From Amaurobius ferox (lineage: Eukaryota > Arthropoda > Arachnida > Araneae > Amaurobiidae): DNA of 64,000 nucleotides. Below are positions 12,226-25,033 of the stretch, piece after piece (positions within the stretch are counted from its first letter, which is position 1; each line of letters opens with the position of its first letter). The notes under the pieces were generated by a model that was given only the letters and a program-made list of their open reading frames with translations, did no database searches and was not told the origin of the DNA. The stretch is from contig OX578138.1 of assembly GCA_951213105.1 (NCBI GenBank), forward strand, positions 66,736,037-66,800,036, in the 5' to 3' direction. A program made the position numbers and the translations under genes.

Positions 12226-12346
12226 GTTGTTGTTGTTGAGACCCAGACCGTCCGACCTACCAGAAAGGTGTAAGGTAACTGTATGGACGGCCGGGAAGTG
12301 CCACCCAATTTAGACCGTAACCCAGTGGGGGAGGCATCCACAGGGT
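12226..12346 (-). mobile_element. 5'-truncated SINE (3' domain of the 5S-headed family)
   Basis: On the minus strand this reads ctgtggatgcctccccc, actgggtta, gggtggcacttcccggc, cagttaccttacac, ctttctggtaggtcgg, gtctgggtctcaac and a (CAA)n tail. It matches the 3' part of the SINEs ending near 42553 and 45123. The 5S and tRNA-like heads are absent, so it is a 5'-truncated copy. No convincing target-site duplication was found. Confidence 0.8.
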
Positions 12347-12368
12347 GAAAATGCTTCTAATTCGATTT

Positions 12369-12390
12369 TTTTTTTTTTTTTTTTTTTTTA
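12369..12390. repeat. Poly-T run
   Basis: A run of about 20 or more T just downstream, in + coordinates, of the truncated minus-strand SINE. It could be part of a separate insertion or a simple expansion. Confidence 0.8.
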
Positions 12391-12479
12391 AGACAATGCA
12401 GGGTGTCGAGGAACTTTATGGACCAAACCCAAAATTCGAGAAGTGCTAGGGTTGTCAGCATATATATGCAGACGCACAG

Positions 12480-12612
12480 GAATCATCAGGTTCATCATGT
12501 AGCGCTGTGTCATCATGTTCATCAGGTTTGTCATGTTCAGGAATCATCAGGTTTGTCATGTTCAGGAATCATCAGGTTCATCATGTAGCGCTATGGCGCT
12601 ACATGATGAACC
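12480..12612. repeat. 25-bp repeats and a 16-bp-stem palindrome
   Basis: The phrase gaatcatcaggttt/ca followed by gtcatgttcag recurs at 12480, 12541 and 12566. The block ends in an inverted repeat: ggttcatcatgtagcg (12575-12590), a 6-nt loop, then the perfect complement (12597-12612). G-runs follow at about 12620 and 12712. Confidence 0.8.
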
Positions 12613-12729
12613 AACTTTGGAGGGGGGGGGAGGTCTGATTCCCTTTTTAGGAGGTACGAGGACTATCTCGCTTAGTGTGAGAGATAAGGAAAAAATCAAT
12701 CACAAAGTTGTAGGGGGGGGGGGAGGTTA

Positions 12730-13999
12730 AAATTTAGTATTAAGCATTTTTGTCCCGTGGTAAAATCTGCACAATAACTCGCAAAAATAACGATTTTAAA
12801 AGAGGCAATTTAATTAATCTTCATGTCATCAGTGTAAATGTGGAGACACTGGAAAACACGCTGGGTCATCTTCTTACACGTGTGCAAATATGCATCGATG
12901 TGAGCATTTTGTGTTTTATATATAATAAAGTTAATTTTATTCTGCCGCCGTGTCCAAATGTTTGATTCTTTTTAGGGGGAGAGGATCGTAAAAGTGTACA
13001 CACTGGTTTTCAGGGATATTTTCTAGTTATCACAGTGGCACAAAATTCAAAGTATTAATTTTACAATTCTCTGCGATTTTGTAATTTATTTTCTTCCATA
13101 TCTCTATAGGTATAACCACCCACTCTAATAAAAAAGGGTCAGTCCCTCTTGACGAAGTTGTCTCCTCGTGTAGTGTCATTAGAGTTTCTTATACAGATGC
13201 ACAAAAAATATAAGATAACCCTAATACTTCTCGAATTATTAGCCAGGTCAATGACTTTACAATTACTTTTTATATATTCATGCTGCCAGAGGAGGCATGC
13301 CTCCATAACTCGACTATGAGTATATGCTTTGATGTCTCTGTCACGCCGATTTGACAATTGCATAATGTAGAGTTTATTCCACGACGTTGAAAATAAATCG
13401 CCACGGGATTCCAAAACAAATTCTCGAAAATGAACATTCTTACTCTACTATGCAACGCTGATTGTGAAATTGGAGCAGCAGATGTCATGTGTAACTGAAA
13501 ATACAAAATGCTGCGTGGAAAATGCTATGGCATGTAGAATATTTAGAATAACTGATAATTTGTTACATATTGTAATCAATAAAAATATTACTAATTATTT
13601 TTCTAAAATTAAAAGAAATTCAAACCACAAAGGAGAATATGCTTGCTATTTAAGAAAAAAATTTCTCCTGCTTCGGGTACAATTTTCCTGATTTAGTGTG
13701 CATAATTTTCGTGTATAATTTTCTTGATATAATTTTCCGTGATTAGTTAATTTTTCTATTTTAACATATGGAATAAAGTTCATGTTCGGGGTTTGAAATA
13801 CTCCCGCTCTTTTTTGCTTTGATTTAATCTGAAAAGAGGAAGATACGTATTTTCTTTTAATCTACAAATTAACTATATATTTCTAAGAATTATCGTAATA
13901 TTATACAGATAAAATGCCCATAAATCTTAAAAATTCTCGTAATTGATTTATTTGAATAAAACAGAAACTTTCCTTTTTTTTACATGATTTAAACTTAAA
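12730..13999. other. No recognisable gene
   Basis: AT-rich unique sequence. Short open frames on both strands near 13139-13506 overlap each other and lack domain or codon signal. Confidence 0.4.
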
Positions 14000-14516
14000 T
14001 ATTTTTATTTATTTTTTCGCCGTAGGTTAACACGGGAAAACTGAAACACGCGGGGAAGGTTTAATTTCCTCTTAGATTGGTAAACTTGGCTTTACTGTAA
14101 TCCTTAAGATACACAGATTTTAGTAAATGACTTTTCGCCTTTACGCCAACAACTTCTCCATTTGCTTAAACAAGCAAACGCATTAAGGGCTCAGTCGCTG
14201 ATTCCTTTATAAGCCATGATTACAGCAATTATACCGCAATATGTCCGCCTTGGAGGCCTTGACGACTTTTCACCACTGAGCCACAAGGCGGTAATTAGGA
14301 CTGCCGTATTTATATAAAGGGGATGCGAAAGAGGCACCGGACAGACTTAAGTAAAAGTGATTAGGATGTCTTGGGGGCCCAATAATTATTGGTTCCCGAT
14401 CGATAATTATTGGGGAATTATGTGCGACCAGCATAAGGGACGTGCCAGAGTTGCTTATTAATAGGCGGTTGTGTGGATTGGTTAGTGGTGGGCCTAATAG
14501 GTGTTAAGTGGGTTGG
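14000..14516 (+). promoter_or_regulatory. Candidate upstream regulatory region of the 14.5-kb promoter
   Basis: This stretch looks like unique, complex sequence with few homopolymers, unlike its surroundings. It includes a second TATA-like tatataaag at about 14311-14319 and two nearby attattgg-type blocks (aataattattgg, ataattattgg) around 14381-14413. Being next to a well-spaced TATA/Inr pair suggests regulatory function. This is inference only. Confidence 0.25.
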
Positions 14517-14550
14517 TATAAAAAGGCTATAACTTATTTATGTCAGCATT
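14517..14550 (+). promoter_or_regulatory. Core promoter: TATA box plus initiator
   Basis: tataaaaagg begins at 14517 and tcagcatt contains a TCA initiator with its A at 14545. The 28-bp spacing fits arthropod RNA polymerase II core promoters. An ORF with a usable start codon follows 95 bp downstream of the predicted start site, with no intervening ATG. The element is short enough to arise by chance. Confidence 0.4.
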
Positions 14551-14639
14551 ATTTGTTAAACGAGTAAAAATTGTAAAAAGAATGAGCAAAGAGAACAGTT
14601 TTTAGTTATTTGCGTTTAGTTATGTATAGAAAATTTTAA

Positions 14640-14924
14640 ATGAACGAATTGTGGCAGTGTTTCAGGAACATGCAGTTGCAATTACGGGAAAAATTAACTA
14701 ATGCTTTTGTCATGAATTTAGATTTCATTGAATGTATGGATGATTCAGATACTGCTGAATGTCTGGATGAGTCAGATGTAGTTGAATGTTTGGGTAAGTT
14801 AGACATTGCTGAATGTTTGGGTAAGTTAGACATTGCTGAATGTTTGGGTAAGTTAGACATTGCTGAATGCTTGAATGAGACAGATGTAGCTGAATGTTTA
14901 GATGATTCCTATTTTACACTGTAA
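14640..14924 (+). CDS. Putative small acidic ECL-repeat protein (94 aa)
   Basis: This frame begins with ATG (A at -3, tttaaATGA), 95 bp after the predicted transcription start, and ends at TAA 14922-14924. Residues 1-30 are non-repetitive (MNELWQCFRNMQ and so on). From about residue 31 there are seven 9-residue units of the form (I/A/V)ECLxxxD(I/V/T), such as AECLGKLDI. The first, second, sixth and seventh differ by several substitutions, yet Glu-Cys-Leu and the acidic residue persist and the frame stays open. There is no signal peptide, membrane segment or known domain. A variant ATTAAA lies at 15193 and AATAAA at 15883. It could be a real lineage-specific gene or a 27-bp minisatellite that is open by chance. 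I do not assign a function. Confidence 0.35.
   Translation: MNELWQCFRNMQLQLREKLTNAFVMNLDFIECMDDSDTAECLDESDVVECLGKLDIAECLGKLDIAECLGKLDIAECLNETDVAECLDDSYFTL
14756..14900. repeat. 27-bp minisatellite within the putative ORF
   Basis: Unit gaatgtttgggtaagttag plus acattgct is present three times almost perfectly (about 14786-14866). It is flanked by more diverged 27-bp units on each side. The period is a multiple of three, so the frame is preserved. Confidence 0.85.
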
Positions 14925-15515
14925 GACATTTGCAAGTATGTTAGTGAAAATTTCAGGGAAATCAGCTATCCATTATGAGGAGTAAGGTTCCTGATAGTTA
15001 TGATAATATATAATATGTATACAAATATAACGCTTCAGCAGACTATAATTAGCTGAATATTTTAGAAATGAAGCTAGAATTTTCATGAGTGCCTGTAATT
15101 ACGGCTTTTCTGATAGTTTGCCTAAATTATCAACAAAATAGCTGAAAAAAATGAGCAAAGGTTGCGGAATGTTTTATAACGTATTACTGATGATTAAACT
15201 AAGACAAGTTTAGTTATGATTGTCTTTCCAAGAATATTAGAATGGGAATTCAACAAGACATAAATTCAATTACATTTGCCTGCCTGATATTAATTAGGTA
15301 TTTATAATTGTCCATTTATTTAAAGATTCGCTTGCATTTTAACAATACGCTCTACTCAATTTAACGTTTGACTACCTATTCTCGAGAACAGAATCATAGC
15401 TACAATTTTGCGACTACATGCACTCTCTAGCTATATATTGTGCTCTCGAATACTATCTAAACCGATGATTTCACAAGTTCTATTGGTCCATCCGCATAAC
15501 CAATCAAGCTGAAGC
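14925..15515. other. No further gene; possible 3' region of the 14.6-kb ORF
   Basis: AT-rich sequence following the small ORF. No additional coding frame or obvious intron was found. A polyadenylation-like ATTAAA lies at 15193. Confidence 0.3.
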
Positions 15516-15735
15516 GACCGTTGTTCCATCATGGCTCTCCTAATACGTTGATGAATAGCAACGTGATTTACCAAACCTCTCAAACTCACAAACATTTACC
15601 CCGTTCATTCCGATTATGATTAGTGATATCGTGGTCAAGCCACCCGGAATGAACGACATGAATCATCGAACTTGGTGGTCTGGAGATGAACGTTATGGTC
15701 AAGTATACAAATGTTCACGACGAGGAGGAAAGTAT
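15516..15735. repeat. Dispersed repeat, copy A (pair with 17.89-18.07 kb)
   Basis: It shares ordered phrases with 17892-18066: gatgaatagcaacgtgattt versus gatgaataacaacatgattt, then acattta-cc, a cgatta-(a/t)gatta-like phrase, and cgacatgaatcat versus cgacacgaaccat followed by ggtggtct. The two are clearly homologous but diverged. No head, tail or target-site duplication could be defined, so the class is unknown. Confidence 0.55.
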
Positions 15736-16174
15736 TTGGTATTTCTGGAGCAAGCATTGGATTAATGCGATGTGAGGAGGTCAAACGGTTTATCGAGAGT
15801 TTGAAGGCAAATCCGAAACAGATATGTTCTGTAACCTGTTATTTTCCTTCAATATTTGCATGTTTGTGATATATGGATATAGAATAAAGAAATATATATA
15901 GTGTTCTCAGAAAAAAATAAATAGATTGTACAACCAGGTGGACAGTTGATTAAGTGAGATTCGTTCTTTTTATTTTAACTCCAGAGGCGAATTTACGATT
16001 TTGTCTTCCCGTGTTTAACAATTAGTTTAATTATGCAATAAATTTAGTCGCTCTCAAAAAATAGGGCTTTCTTTACTAATTCGCTAGTTTGACACTCTTT
16101 CTGTAGATCACGAAAAATTCTGTTGAATTTTAACACTTAACTTTTATTTTTGGCAACATTAAGACCATTGTTTT
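15736..16174. other. No recognisable gene
   Basis: AT-rich spacer. An AATAAA lies at 15883. No element was recognised. Confidence 0.35.
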
Positions 16175-16735
16175 TACTTTCCTAGCGCGCTAGAGGAAAG
16201 TATGGTGATTGGGATTGGGACTTAACCCACTTTTCTTCATAGATATGTTTTTAGCAGTAGATTAAGTAAACTTTTAACTTTAACCAACGTATCCAAAGAA
16301 AAGTACGGTGATCTTGGTTTAATCACAAGTCGAGTTTTCACCGACTTCGTTTTCATTTCGATGGAGTCCTAACATACCAGAAATGACCTTTGTCTGTCTG
16401 TGTGTATATGTGTGGGGGGAGGGATTATAATTGGCCCTTCATAATCTTGAAAACCAATGAATCGGTTTGGACCAGATTTGGGGGCAAGTTTTACATATTA
16501 TATAAATCCGAAAATATGTATATAGTTTAGCTATAAAACAGGATTTTTCCAAAATCGTTGGACCTTCGTAAGCTTGAAAATCGAAGCAATTTCGACCAAA
16601 TTTGGATGGTATACTACGTATATTATCCAGTTGTGAACGTAGAAAATAAAATCCGAAAACTGGGCTGGTATATTGCGTATATTACGTAGATGTGAAAGCA
16701 GATTTTTTTTTTTAAACTGCATATAGCTTGAAAAA
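16175..16735 (+). repeat. Modular repeat beginning with a tactttcct...aggaaagta palindrome
   Basis: It opens with a palindrome (16175-16202: tactttcctagcgc and its complement, one mismatch). Next come a gtcgagttttcaccgact phrase, a gtctgtctgtgtgt tract near 16390, and an aatgaatcggtttgg-ccagatttgg phrase. This order matches the arms of the 34.1-36.6-kb inverted repeat despite low sequence identity. The second half contains two diverged copies of a cttgaaaatcgaagcaat-type segment. It is probably a degraded non-autonomous element of the same superfamily. Confidence 0.5.
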
Positions 16736-16764
16736 TCTCAGTATTGAGAAGGATTGAGTCATCA

Positions 16765-16803
16765 TATTACTGAATGAAACTATCTAAGTTTCATTCAGTA
16801 ATA
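16765..16803. repeat. Perfect 17-bp-stem inverted repeat
   Basis: Left arm 16765-16781 (tattactgaatgaaact), 5-nt loop atcta, right arm 16787-16803 as its exact complement. It stands alone, with no tract typical of a terminator or microRNA context. Confidence 0.85.
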
Positions 16804-17891
16804 AGACCACTGCGTTAATTAGTATCGCTAAACTCTTAGCAAAAGATGCTTAGTGTATATTTTCAGGGTATTATTTGCAACAATTTATATTTCATTAATA
16901 TAATTTTTAACGAATTATTTTTTTTCATATAGCATGTAAACAAATCATTTAGTATACTGATGCTATAAGCGTTAATAATTTTGATCTTCGACTGCTATTG
17001 ATTCAAAACTGTGCCTTTTGCGGGGTAAAAAGATTAATTCCAATTTTGCATGTAACAGTATGGCATATTTCTAAATAGTAGTTATGGAATATGAGGATAT
17101 GTCAATTGTGGTCAAGTGCTCTTCCATTCATTGAATCTATTTTATGTGACTGCAGCCCATCTCAAAGTGGACCGTAGACTTTCAATATTTTATGAGAGCG
17201 TGTTGTGTTTTGTTACAAGTTTTAAATTCGTTCTTTCTTAGATGTTAATGTTTACGTGCTGCAGTTTATCTTGTTAATTATTTTAACATTAAGATACTCA
17301 AGTGTGGGAGTCAATATGATTATTCATTTCTGTCGATCGCGTAATGCAACTAATAACATATTCGCTCATCAATTGCTTCTAAAAGTACGAACCTTCTTAC
17401 ACAATTCTGACTGTAGTACATTGTACATTTAGCAAAAAATCTATGATACGAACCTTATATCTTCGTCTGCCCAGACGATGCTCTAGTCATTGAGTTATTC
17501 TGAGTATATTCTTTTCTACCATAAAGTAGTCCCAGAAATGTCTTTAAGATGTTCTTTCTTTATTGGACATAGGTGCTATTCCTGTACTATGATGACATGG
17601 ATAAAGTTATGTGAAAGACTCCCTTTTGTCTTTCAGCACTATCAGAGATTATCAGAGAATTTAAATTATTTTTCATATATATATATATTGAATTTTTGTC
17701 AATTTGACAATATTTCCCAAAAGATATATATCAACTGTGTCCACAAGGTCACCAAATTGTTGCCAAGTGGGTTAGACAGGCAGATAGCATTTTTACACAG
17801 TATTTGATGTGCACCCTACAATTTCTTTAATATGTTCTTTTTCTAAGAGATTCTATAGCCATTTTTCATAATAGTTCAGCCACTGTATCTG
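16804..17891. other. No recognisable gene
   Basis: AT-rich. A 105-codon frame at 17490-17807 has no domain or repeat signal and is not supported as a gene. Confidence 0.4.
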
Positions 17892-18066
17892 CCATGGTGA
17901 TTCCTCTCCAGTCTGATGATGAATAACAACATGATTTTCCAGACATGCCACATTGGAACATTTAACCTTACCTCATCGATTACAATTAAAGGTATGGTAC
18001 AAAGAACGCCCCTGCTATATACGACACGAACCATGGTACCTGGTGGTCTTGACCTGCGCTCGAAAC
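17892..18066. repeat. Dispersed repeat, copy B (pair with 15.5 kb)
   Basis: Diverged homologue of 15516-15735 in the same orientation, sharing about five ordered phrases. It supports one repeat family with two copies in this window. Confidence 0.55.
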
Positions 18067-20360
18067 CCGCCCATATGGGGCTTTAGAAGGAAAGATGTTG
18101 TCTTAGAGCTTTGGAAAAGGTTAAGACTAAAGGTTTGATTTATTTGATGTGAGCTCTGTATCGAGGGAAAGTAAGGTTTGAAATTTCACGCATGGGTATC
18201 GTCTCTGAGGTCGTGAGAGTAGGTTAAAGGGAGTTAATTAATTATCGAAGAGACAAAGTGGAAAGTGATGGGAGTGGTTGGTGTAATACAATATAATTTA
18301 AATTTCAGGAAAGACAGGCTCGAACGTTAATTGTAGATAATCTCTGCCTATTAAAATGCGGGCGATCATGTGCGTTGAGTTAGTTCAGAGATTTAAAATT
18401 CGAATTCTGGATATAAAAAGTAGATATTTGTCTTAAAAGGGGGGTGCATATCTTGGAATAAAAGTTATGAAAAAATAAATAAATAAATGAAATAAAAAAT
18501 TAGAATTATTATTTTTAAGGAGCCGCTCCCAAATCCAGAATTTCGTAATCTTGTGCTACTCAGAGATTACAAACGTGAATCATGGTTTATTTTAAGTGGG
18601 GTGAATCTTCGGATGAAAGTTATATGTGAATTGTAGTGAATTCCATCTACAGCAAATATGAAAATAAGATTTAACAGATGTCGATAAAAGTTCATAGATA
18701 TCTTGTGCGCTGTTGAAAAAGAAGAATTTATTTCGACTATGGTTAATCGATGTCTTGCAACTCTCACTGAGAGAAAGCATACATTCGAGATTTGGAACAA
18801 ACACTTCCAATCGACGAGTTTTGCAGCGATGCTATCTATGCTGTTGTTTAATATTAACTAAACTTACAGAGCGATGTGTAGGGTGGGGATCGGTTAAAGA
18901 AATTTTTAGAGGCAAGATCTAGTTTCGTACAAAGGTTTCAAACTTGGATGACTTTGCCAGACATAAACAACATCTTATATAGGTGTTTCATTAAATGCTA
19001 ATACTTTCATCTGTGATAGATTTGAAATCTGCGTTTTCTCCTTTTAATTGGACTTCATAGTCAAGCTGATGATCTAGATGCAATATTTAAATGTTGAGTT
19101 TCAGAAAATAAAAATTATTTTTTTTAGCATAACGATTAAAATAATTTTTCCCGGATATCAATTCGTACTATCTTGGTTTTAATCTCTCTGCGCTATTTTA
19201 TCAAACGTCCATAGGTCATTCCAACAGCCATTTTATCTAAGGCCGCTTTAACTCTTGTTGGGAATACTAGGCTAAATTCTATGCCCTCCCCATAAAGTTT
19301 TTATAGTGAAAAATTTACATTACGCAAGGAAGATGGACTCCAAGAGATTCACAAGCCCACAGTATTTGCCTATTTTTCCTATAGTCCACGGCTCCGACTT
19401 TATATGTGATAAATGAGCAAAATGCTAGGTGACAGATCCAGCAAATGATATGAAATAGATCAATATCCTAAGACCATAACAAGGAACGAAAGGTTTTCAG
19501 AACGTAATTAAGATATCTAATTTTAATTTTTTTCCATTTTCTTTCAGCCAACCCTTTCAATTATTTCTGAACACGTCTGTGTTTTCCAGTTAACCCACCG
19601 TAACCGAACTGCCATTTCAATCACCAAACTTATAGCCTTCTTTTTTCCCATTGCCTTTTACAAAACTAACCTCTTCAGATGCTCCTTCTCTCCTTAACAG
19701 AGATAATTAATGACTTTCTCAATGTCAATTCTCTGCTTCAAATGCTGTAATCATTGCAGACATGACAGGCACCAACAAAGGATTCCTTAATATCACTTAC
19801 GCTCCAGATGATACAATCCAGTTACTTGAGGAAAATTGTGTTGTGTATAGTCGGGGGTCGAACATTTTTTTTTTTCTTTCCAAAAGCTCCGGGGTTTGAT
19901 CTTCTTCAGTAAAAGTGATTATATTGGGCATGGTATCATTATCCATCAAACTATTACCAAGGCGGCTGAGACCATTGTATGTAAATCTCGAACGTGAGTC
20001 CAGGAGCGGGAAGATGTTATAGTTTTTTTTAATTTTCAGTCTTAATGATTATTATTATGTAGCTAGCACCTGTTGGGAAACACAACAGTACAGGAGGTCC
20101 TGGATGGCGTATTTATATAGCCGAACATATCGCTTTCCTAGACCAATAAGATGAGTCTCGATTGGGGGTAGGGAAAGTGGTAGGAGTACATGAAATCCTA
20201 TAAGAAGGCGGGTGCATTTTTTATGGAGGTTATTTCCACCTGCTCGCTCATCTGCACTTGTTGAAAAGGTGTAACATGTATGGAAGTGTGAGGCGATTTT
20301 TAATAAGACGGTTGATGAAACGGGTAATTTTTGGATTTGATTTCTTGAAATTGTATAGAT
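18067..20360. other. No recognisable gene
   Basis: Long stretch of unique-looking AT-rich DNA with homopolymers. Short frames near 18.6-18.9 kb overlap on both strands and lack coding features. No repeat or RNA was identified. Confidence 0.4.
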
Positions 20361-20958
20361 GGGTATTTTTTTGTGTGTGTGTGTGTGTGGAAATTCTAGG
20401 ATTTTTAAGGGGTATCATTATACAATCTCCGGAAATAGATATTTTTTTATAAAATCATTATGAGATTTAATATTAGAGGAAATGATAACAGTTTCCATAG
20501 GAAAAATGTTTGATAGCTTTATACTATATTAAGAGGAAATATATTTCTAAGGAACTTATACTTTATATGAAAAATATTTTTTTTTTTTTTTGGGGGGGGG
20601 GGAGTTGGATAGGCATAGCTCCACGTACATTTTTTTTTCTTTTTTGCAACTTTTCTTCTTATACACTATTCTTGCTTTACACCATTTATGCAAGGAATAA
20701 GGGGATTAGTACCTTAAGTACCTGTATTACATATATGATTTATAACACAAAATAACAAATTTAATCTAAGGGTGTAGTTAAGGGATATATTAACTAATCT
20801 TTACCACATGCCATTCTTTTTCAATTCCTTAACTTATATATAGAACAGGGAAAAAGGGATATTTTATACCAATTTAGTATCTGTTTTATTTATAATGTTC
20901 TCTTTATCATCTTCACAAGTTTGTCTTTTTTCATTTTTGCTATCCAGCTATATATATA

Positions 20959-20963
<5 letters not shown>

Positions 20964-21007
<44 letters not shown>
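20964..21007. repeat. (TA)n tract
   Basis: An uninterrupted TA dinucleotide run immediately before the first copy of a hairpin-bearing dispersed repeat. Confidence 0.95.

Positions 21008-21954
<947 letters not shown>

Positions 21955-22022
<68 letters not shown>
21955..22022. repeat. (TA)n tract
   Basis: A TA run separating the foldback element from the second copy of the hairpin-bearing repeat. Confidence 0.95.
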
Positions 22023-22025
<3 letters not shown>

Positions 22026-22361
22026 TAGTAAATCCAAAGTTAGAATGTATGTAGTAACTCATAATACACTATTCCAAAATTTTCTACAAAATACAAAGAA
22101 ATATAAGAAATTAAGACATATAGAGGAAATAATAAAGCGTAATGCAGGTCATAAAGACAAAGACAATCAACAATTTTCAAAAATGAGGAATGCAAATAAG
22201 AAATCAAAAAAATCAAGCAAAAAATCTTGCACATGGAAGAGATTTAGGCTTACGATACGTTCATTTCGAAAAAATTCTCTACGGGTCCATATATCCTCTC
22301 GAAATGAACACAAAAAAGCTTGTTTCTGAAACACAAGATAGATTTTATCTATAAACTTGTG

Positions 22362-22362
<1 letters not shown>
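22022..22362 (+). repeat. Hairpin-bearing dispersed repeat, copy 2 (full)
   Basis: About 340 bp, starting taaatccaaagttagaatgt and ending in a hairpin acacaag...cttgtgt (about 22332-22362) that passes into another (TA)n tract. A second stem, gttcatttcga with tcgaaatgaac, lies at 22259-22309. The 94-codon frame across it (22045-22329) is Lys-rich and interrupted in the other copies, so it is not taken as a gene. Confidence 0.85.

Positions 22363-22403
<41 letters not shown>
22363..22403. repeat. (TA)n tract
   Basis: A TA run directly abutting the terminal hairpin of the repeat copy on its left. Confidence 0.95.
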
Positions 22404-22408
<5 letters not shown>

Positions 22409-22823
22409 TAATCATTTCAATAATTAGCCACAAGCTGGTGTAACAGAATATTTTATATTCATGTTTGATTTTTTTGTGTATTTGATCCACTTTATCTTTT
22501 CTTCTACGTCAAATAAAATGGGCCATGTACATTATTTCTGTAATACATTTTACAGTTGTGTAAACAGAAACGTAGAATCAGCATTAATGAAACATGTATG
22601 GCCCTTGATAACGTACATGGTTTCAGAAATGCTTTTCATATTCATGTTATTCCTTTTATATTCCCTAGATTCCATTTATTCAATTTCCAAACTTCTTGCC
22701 TAGCTCATCGTGCTACACTTGGCTTCTGATTTGCAATTTTTTTACCTTTACCTTCAGTTTACAAGCAATTTTCTTTGGTATTTCTCGGGTATATATATAT
22801 TACAAGTAATCATAAAAATCTTC

Positions 22824-22858
<35 letters not shown>

Positions 22859-24750
22859 CTCCTCAAAATGTAAGATAAATATTCCAAAGTTGAGCGTCAA
22901 ATCTCTCTTCAATTTTAATATTTTTCATTCAGTCATTCACGAGTCCCCACTGAGTATATGATCGTAACGATGTGACTGAAAAATAATGCTGTGAAAGTTT
23001 CAACATAAGTCAATTCCCCCTAGAGCATGGGGCCTTTGCAATGAGTTATTTATCAGCACCTGTCATCACGTTCAGGATCAGCCAAGTCGTAAAATCTCAT
23101 GTCACATCAATAAATACATAAGTAAATCTAATCACACTTCTATACTGTTCATTTCAGCTCTATATACACTGCTCTATATTTCTGCTCTATATATCTGTAG
23201 TGTCGAAAGCTCAGGCCATATATCTGTAGTGTGATAAAATTCAAGCGAGATGTTTTATTCTCGTCAGCATCTTTATGTCTTTTATTGTCAATGTTGCTAA
23301 ACGCTTGATTGATTGCAAAATACGGATTTAAAGCTGAATTACTTGTCAACAGTTTCCGTGATTCATTGGTGTTACTTTATGAAGCCTCAGAAACACCTGA
23401 TAAGCCAATAAAGAACAACTGATGATGAGCCATCAGAGGAGTTATATTTAATGCGCTGAAGAACTAATATAAACTATTAAGGCAGATTTCGACAAATTTT
23501 ACAAAATTAGTCAGTAATGTGTGCAATAAATAATTCTGATCGCATCAGTGTCTTTGTAATACAGTTGCGCCAAATGCGTATCACATTCCCATAGTGGTTT
23601 TGTGTGAAACAATATATTGGGATGCTGTTTATAGTTCTCATACTTAAAAGGAAAAATCTGCGAACGATTTAAAATTATGGATATTGAATATTTCTATTAT
23701 TTATAATGTTTTACGTGATTTGCTCAGATTGTGTAAGTAAAAAGGTTTGTACTTTATTTTTTTTATTTTTGGTGTAGAATCAAACATCGAAAATGTGAAT
23801 TGTTATTTAAATATGCATTTTATATTTTAAACTCATACGTAGAGGTATTAATATTACATTTTTGAAAATATATATCAATAAACATCAATATTAATACATG
23901 CTCAGAAACAATCATCTCAGATGCGAAAAAGAGTAATTTCATTTTTTTTCTGGGCTTTCAGCGTCTAATCGGATAAAAATAAGTCCAATTCATAGCCTTA
24001 GATTTAAATCTTCAATAGCTACCTTAAAAGTTTTGGTATATCAGTGTGTAAATTTTTATTATATCATATTCACTATATCATTTCTATTATATCAGTATAC
24101 CTATAGATTGTGCTTTTGAAAATGTGACAGTTAGAATTGAATCATAATGGACAAAACCAATTCTTATACTTGATGAAGTAAAATGTTACCACAAGATTAG
24201 TGACATTCTAGATTATTATACTAAAATAAAAATTGTAATAAAAGCTTGTCCAAGGTGTATATCTTTTGTCAAAACTTGTCAATTACCATTCCAGGATTTC
24301 AGGAATTTCATTCATTAAATGCTGTTCTATCTAATATTTTAGAATCAGTTAAATTCTGGATTTTAATGTCGAAAGCCCTGACCATCCGACTCGTCCTAGG
24401 AATTAGAGCAGCAAGGTGGATGGCCGTTCTTGAATATCCAAATTGAAATAAAAAATATTCAAATATAAGGAATTTGAAATATCATTTAATATACTATAAA
24501 TATTTTGTTGTATATAGAGTCACGATCATGCAATTTCTAGGTTTTAACGGTTTGTGGAATATTGATATTCATAATAAAAGAGGAGAAGGTGAAAAAATCG
24601 TAGCATATGTATATATAAAACGACTTGATGGATTCTGAACTTTTGTAAGAAAATATTGGTCTTGGTGATCGCATTTAATACTAAAAGTTGCTAAAAAATG
24701 GATTTATATTCTAAAATCTTTAAAATAAACAAAGAGAACCATGGAAACTA
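22404..24750. other. No recognisable gene; short (TA)n at 22825-22852
   Basis: AT-rich sequence with a short TA tract and short open frames only. No domain, splice or RNA signal was supported. Confidence 0.4.
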
Positions 24751-24754
24751 TGAT

Positions 24755-25033
24755 TATAAGCAAAACTTCAGCAACATATATAAGCACAAATAACACAATA
24801 ATAATATCATACAGCTGTTTCGAGGATACTCTGAATCTCCTTCGTCAGAGAACCAACAAACCCGAAGTCCAAAAGTGGAATAGACTGAAAATAAGGGCCC
24901 ATTCCTCTTGGACTTCGGCCTTGTTGATTCTCTTGTACTGACGAGGGGGTCAAACGTATCCCCGAAACAGCAGCATATGTTGCATTATTGTGTTATTTGT
25001 GCTTATATGCGTTACTCAAGTTTTCTTTATCCT
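24755..25033. mobile_element. Foldback element, about 280 bp
   Basis: The two halves are inverted complements. Left: tataagcacaaataacacaa, then cagctgtttcgaggatac, then cgtcagagaaccaacaa and gaagtccaaaag. Right (reverse complement): tataagcacaaataacacaa, cagctgttt-like block with ggggatac, cgtcagtacaagagaatcaacaa and gaagtccaagag. Complementarity covers roughly 100 bp per arm around a short centre near 24880-24900. No coding capacity or clear target-site duplication. Probably a MITE or snapback element. Confidence 0.8.

Noticed and set aside
17490..17807. 105-codon + strand frame
   Set aside because: No domain, splice context, repeat relation or compositional contrast with flanks.
22045..22329. 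94-codon Lys-rich frame
   Set aside because: It lies within a dispersed repeat whose other copies do not keep the frame.
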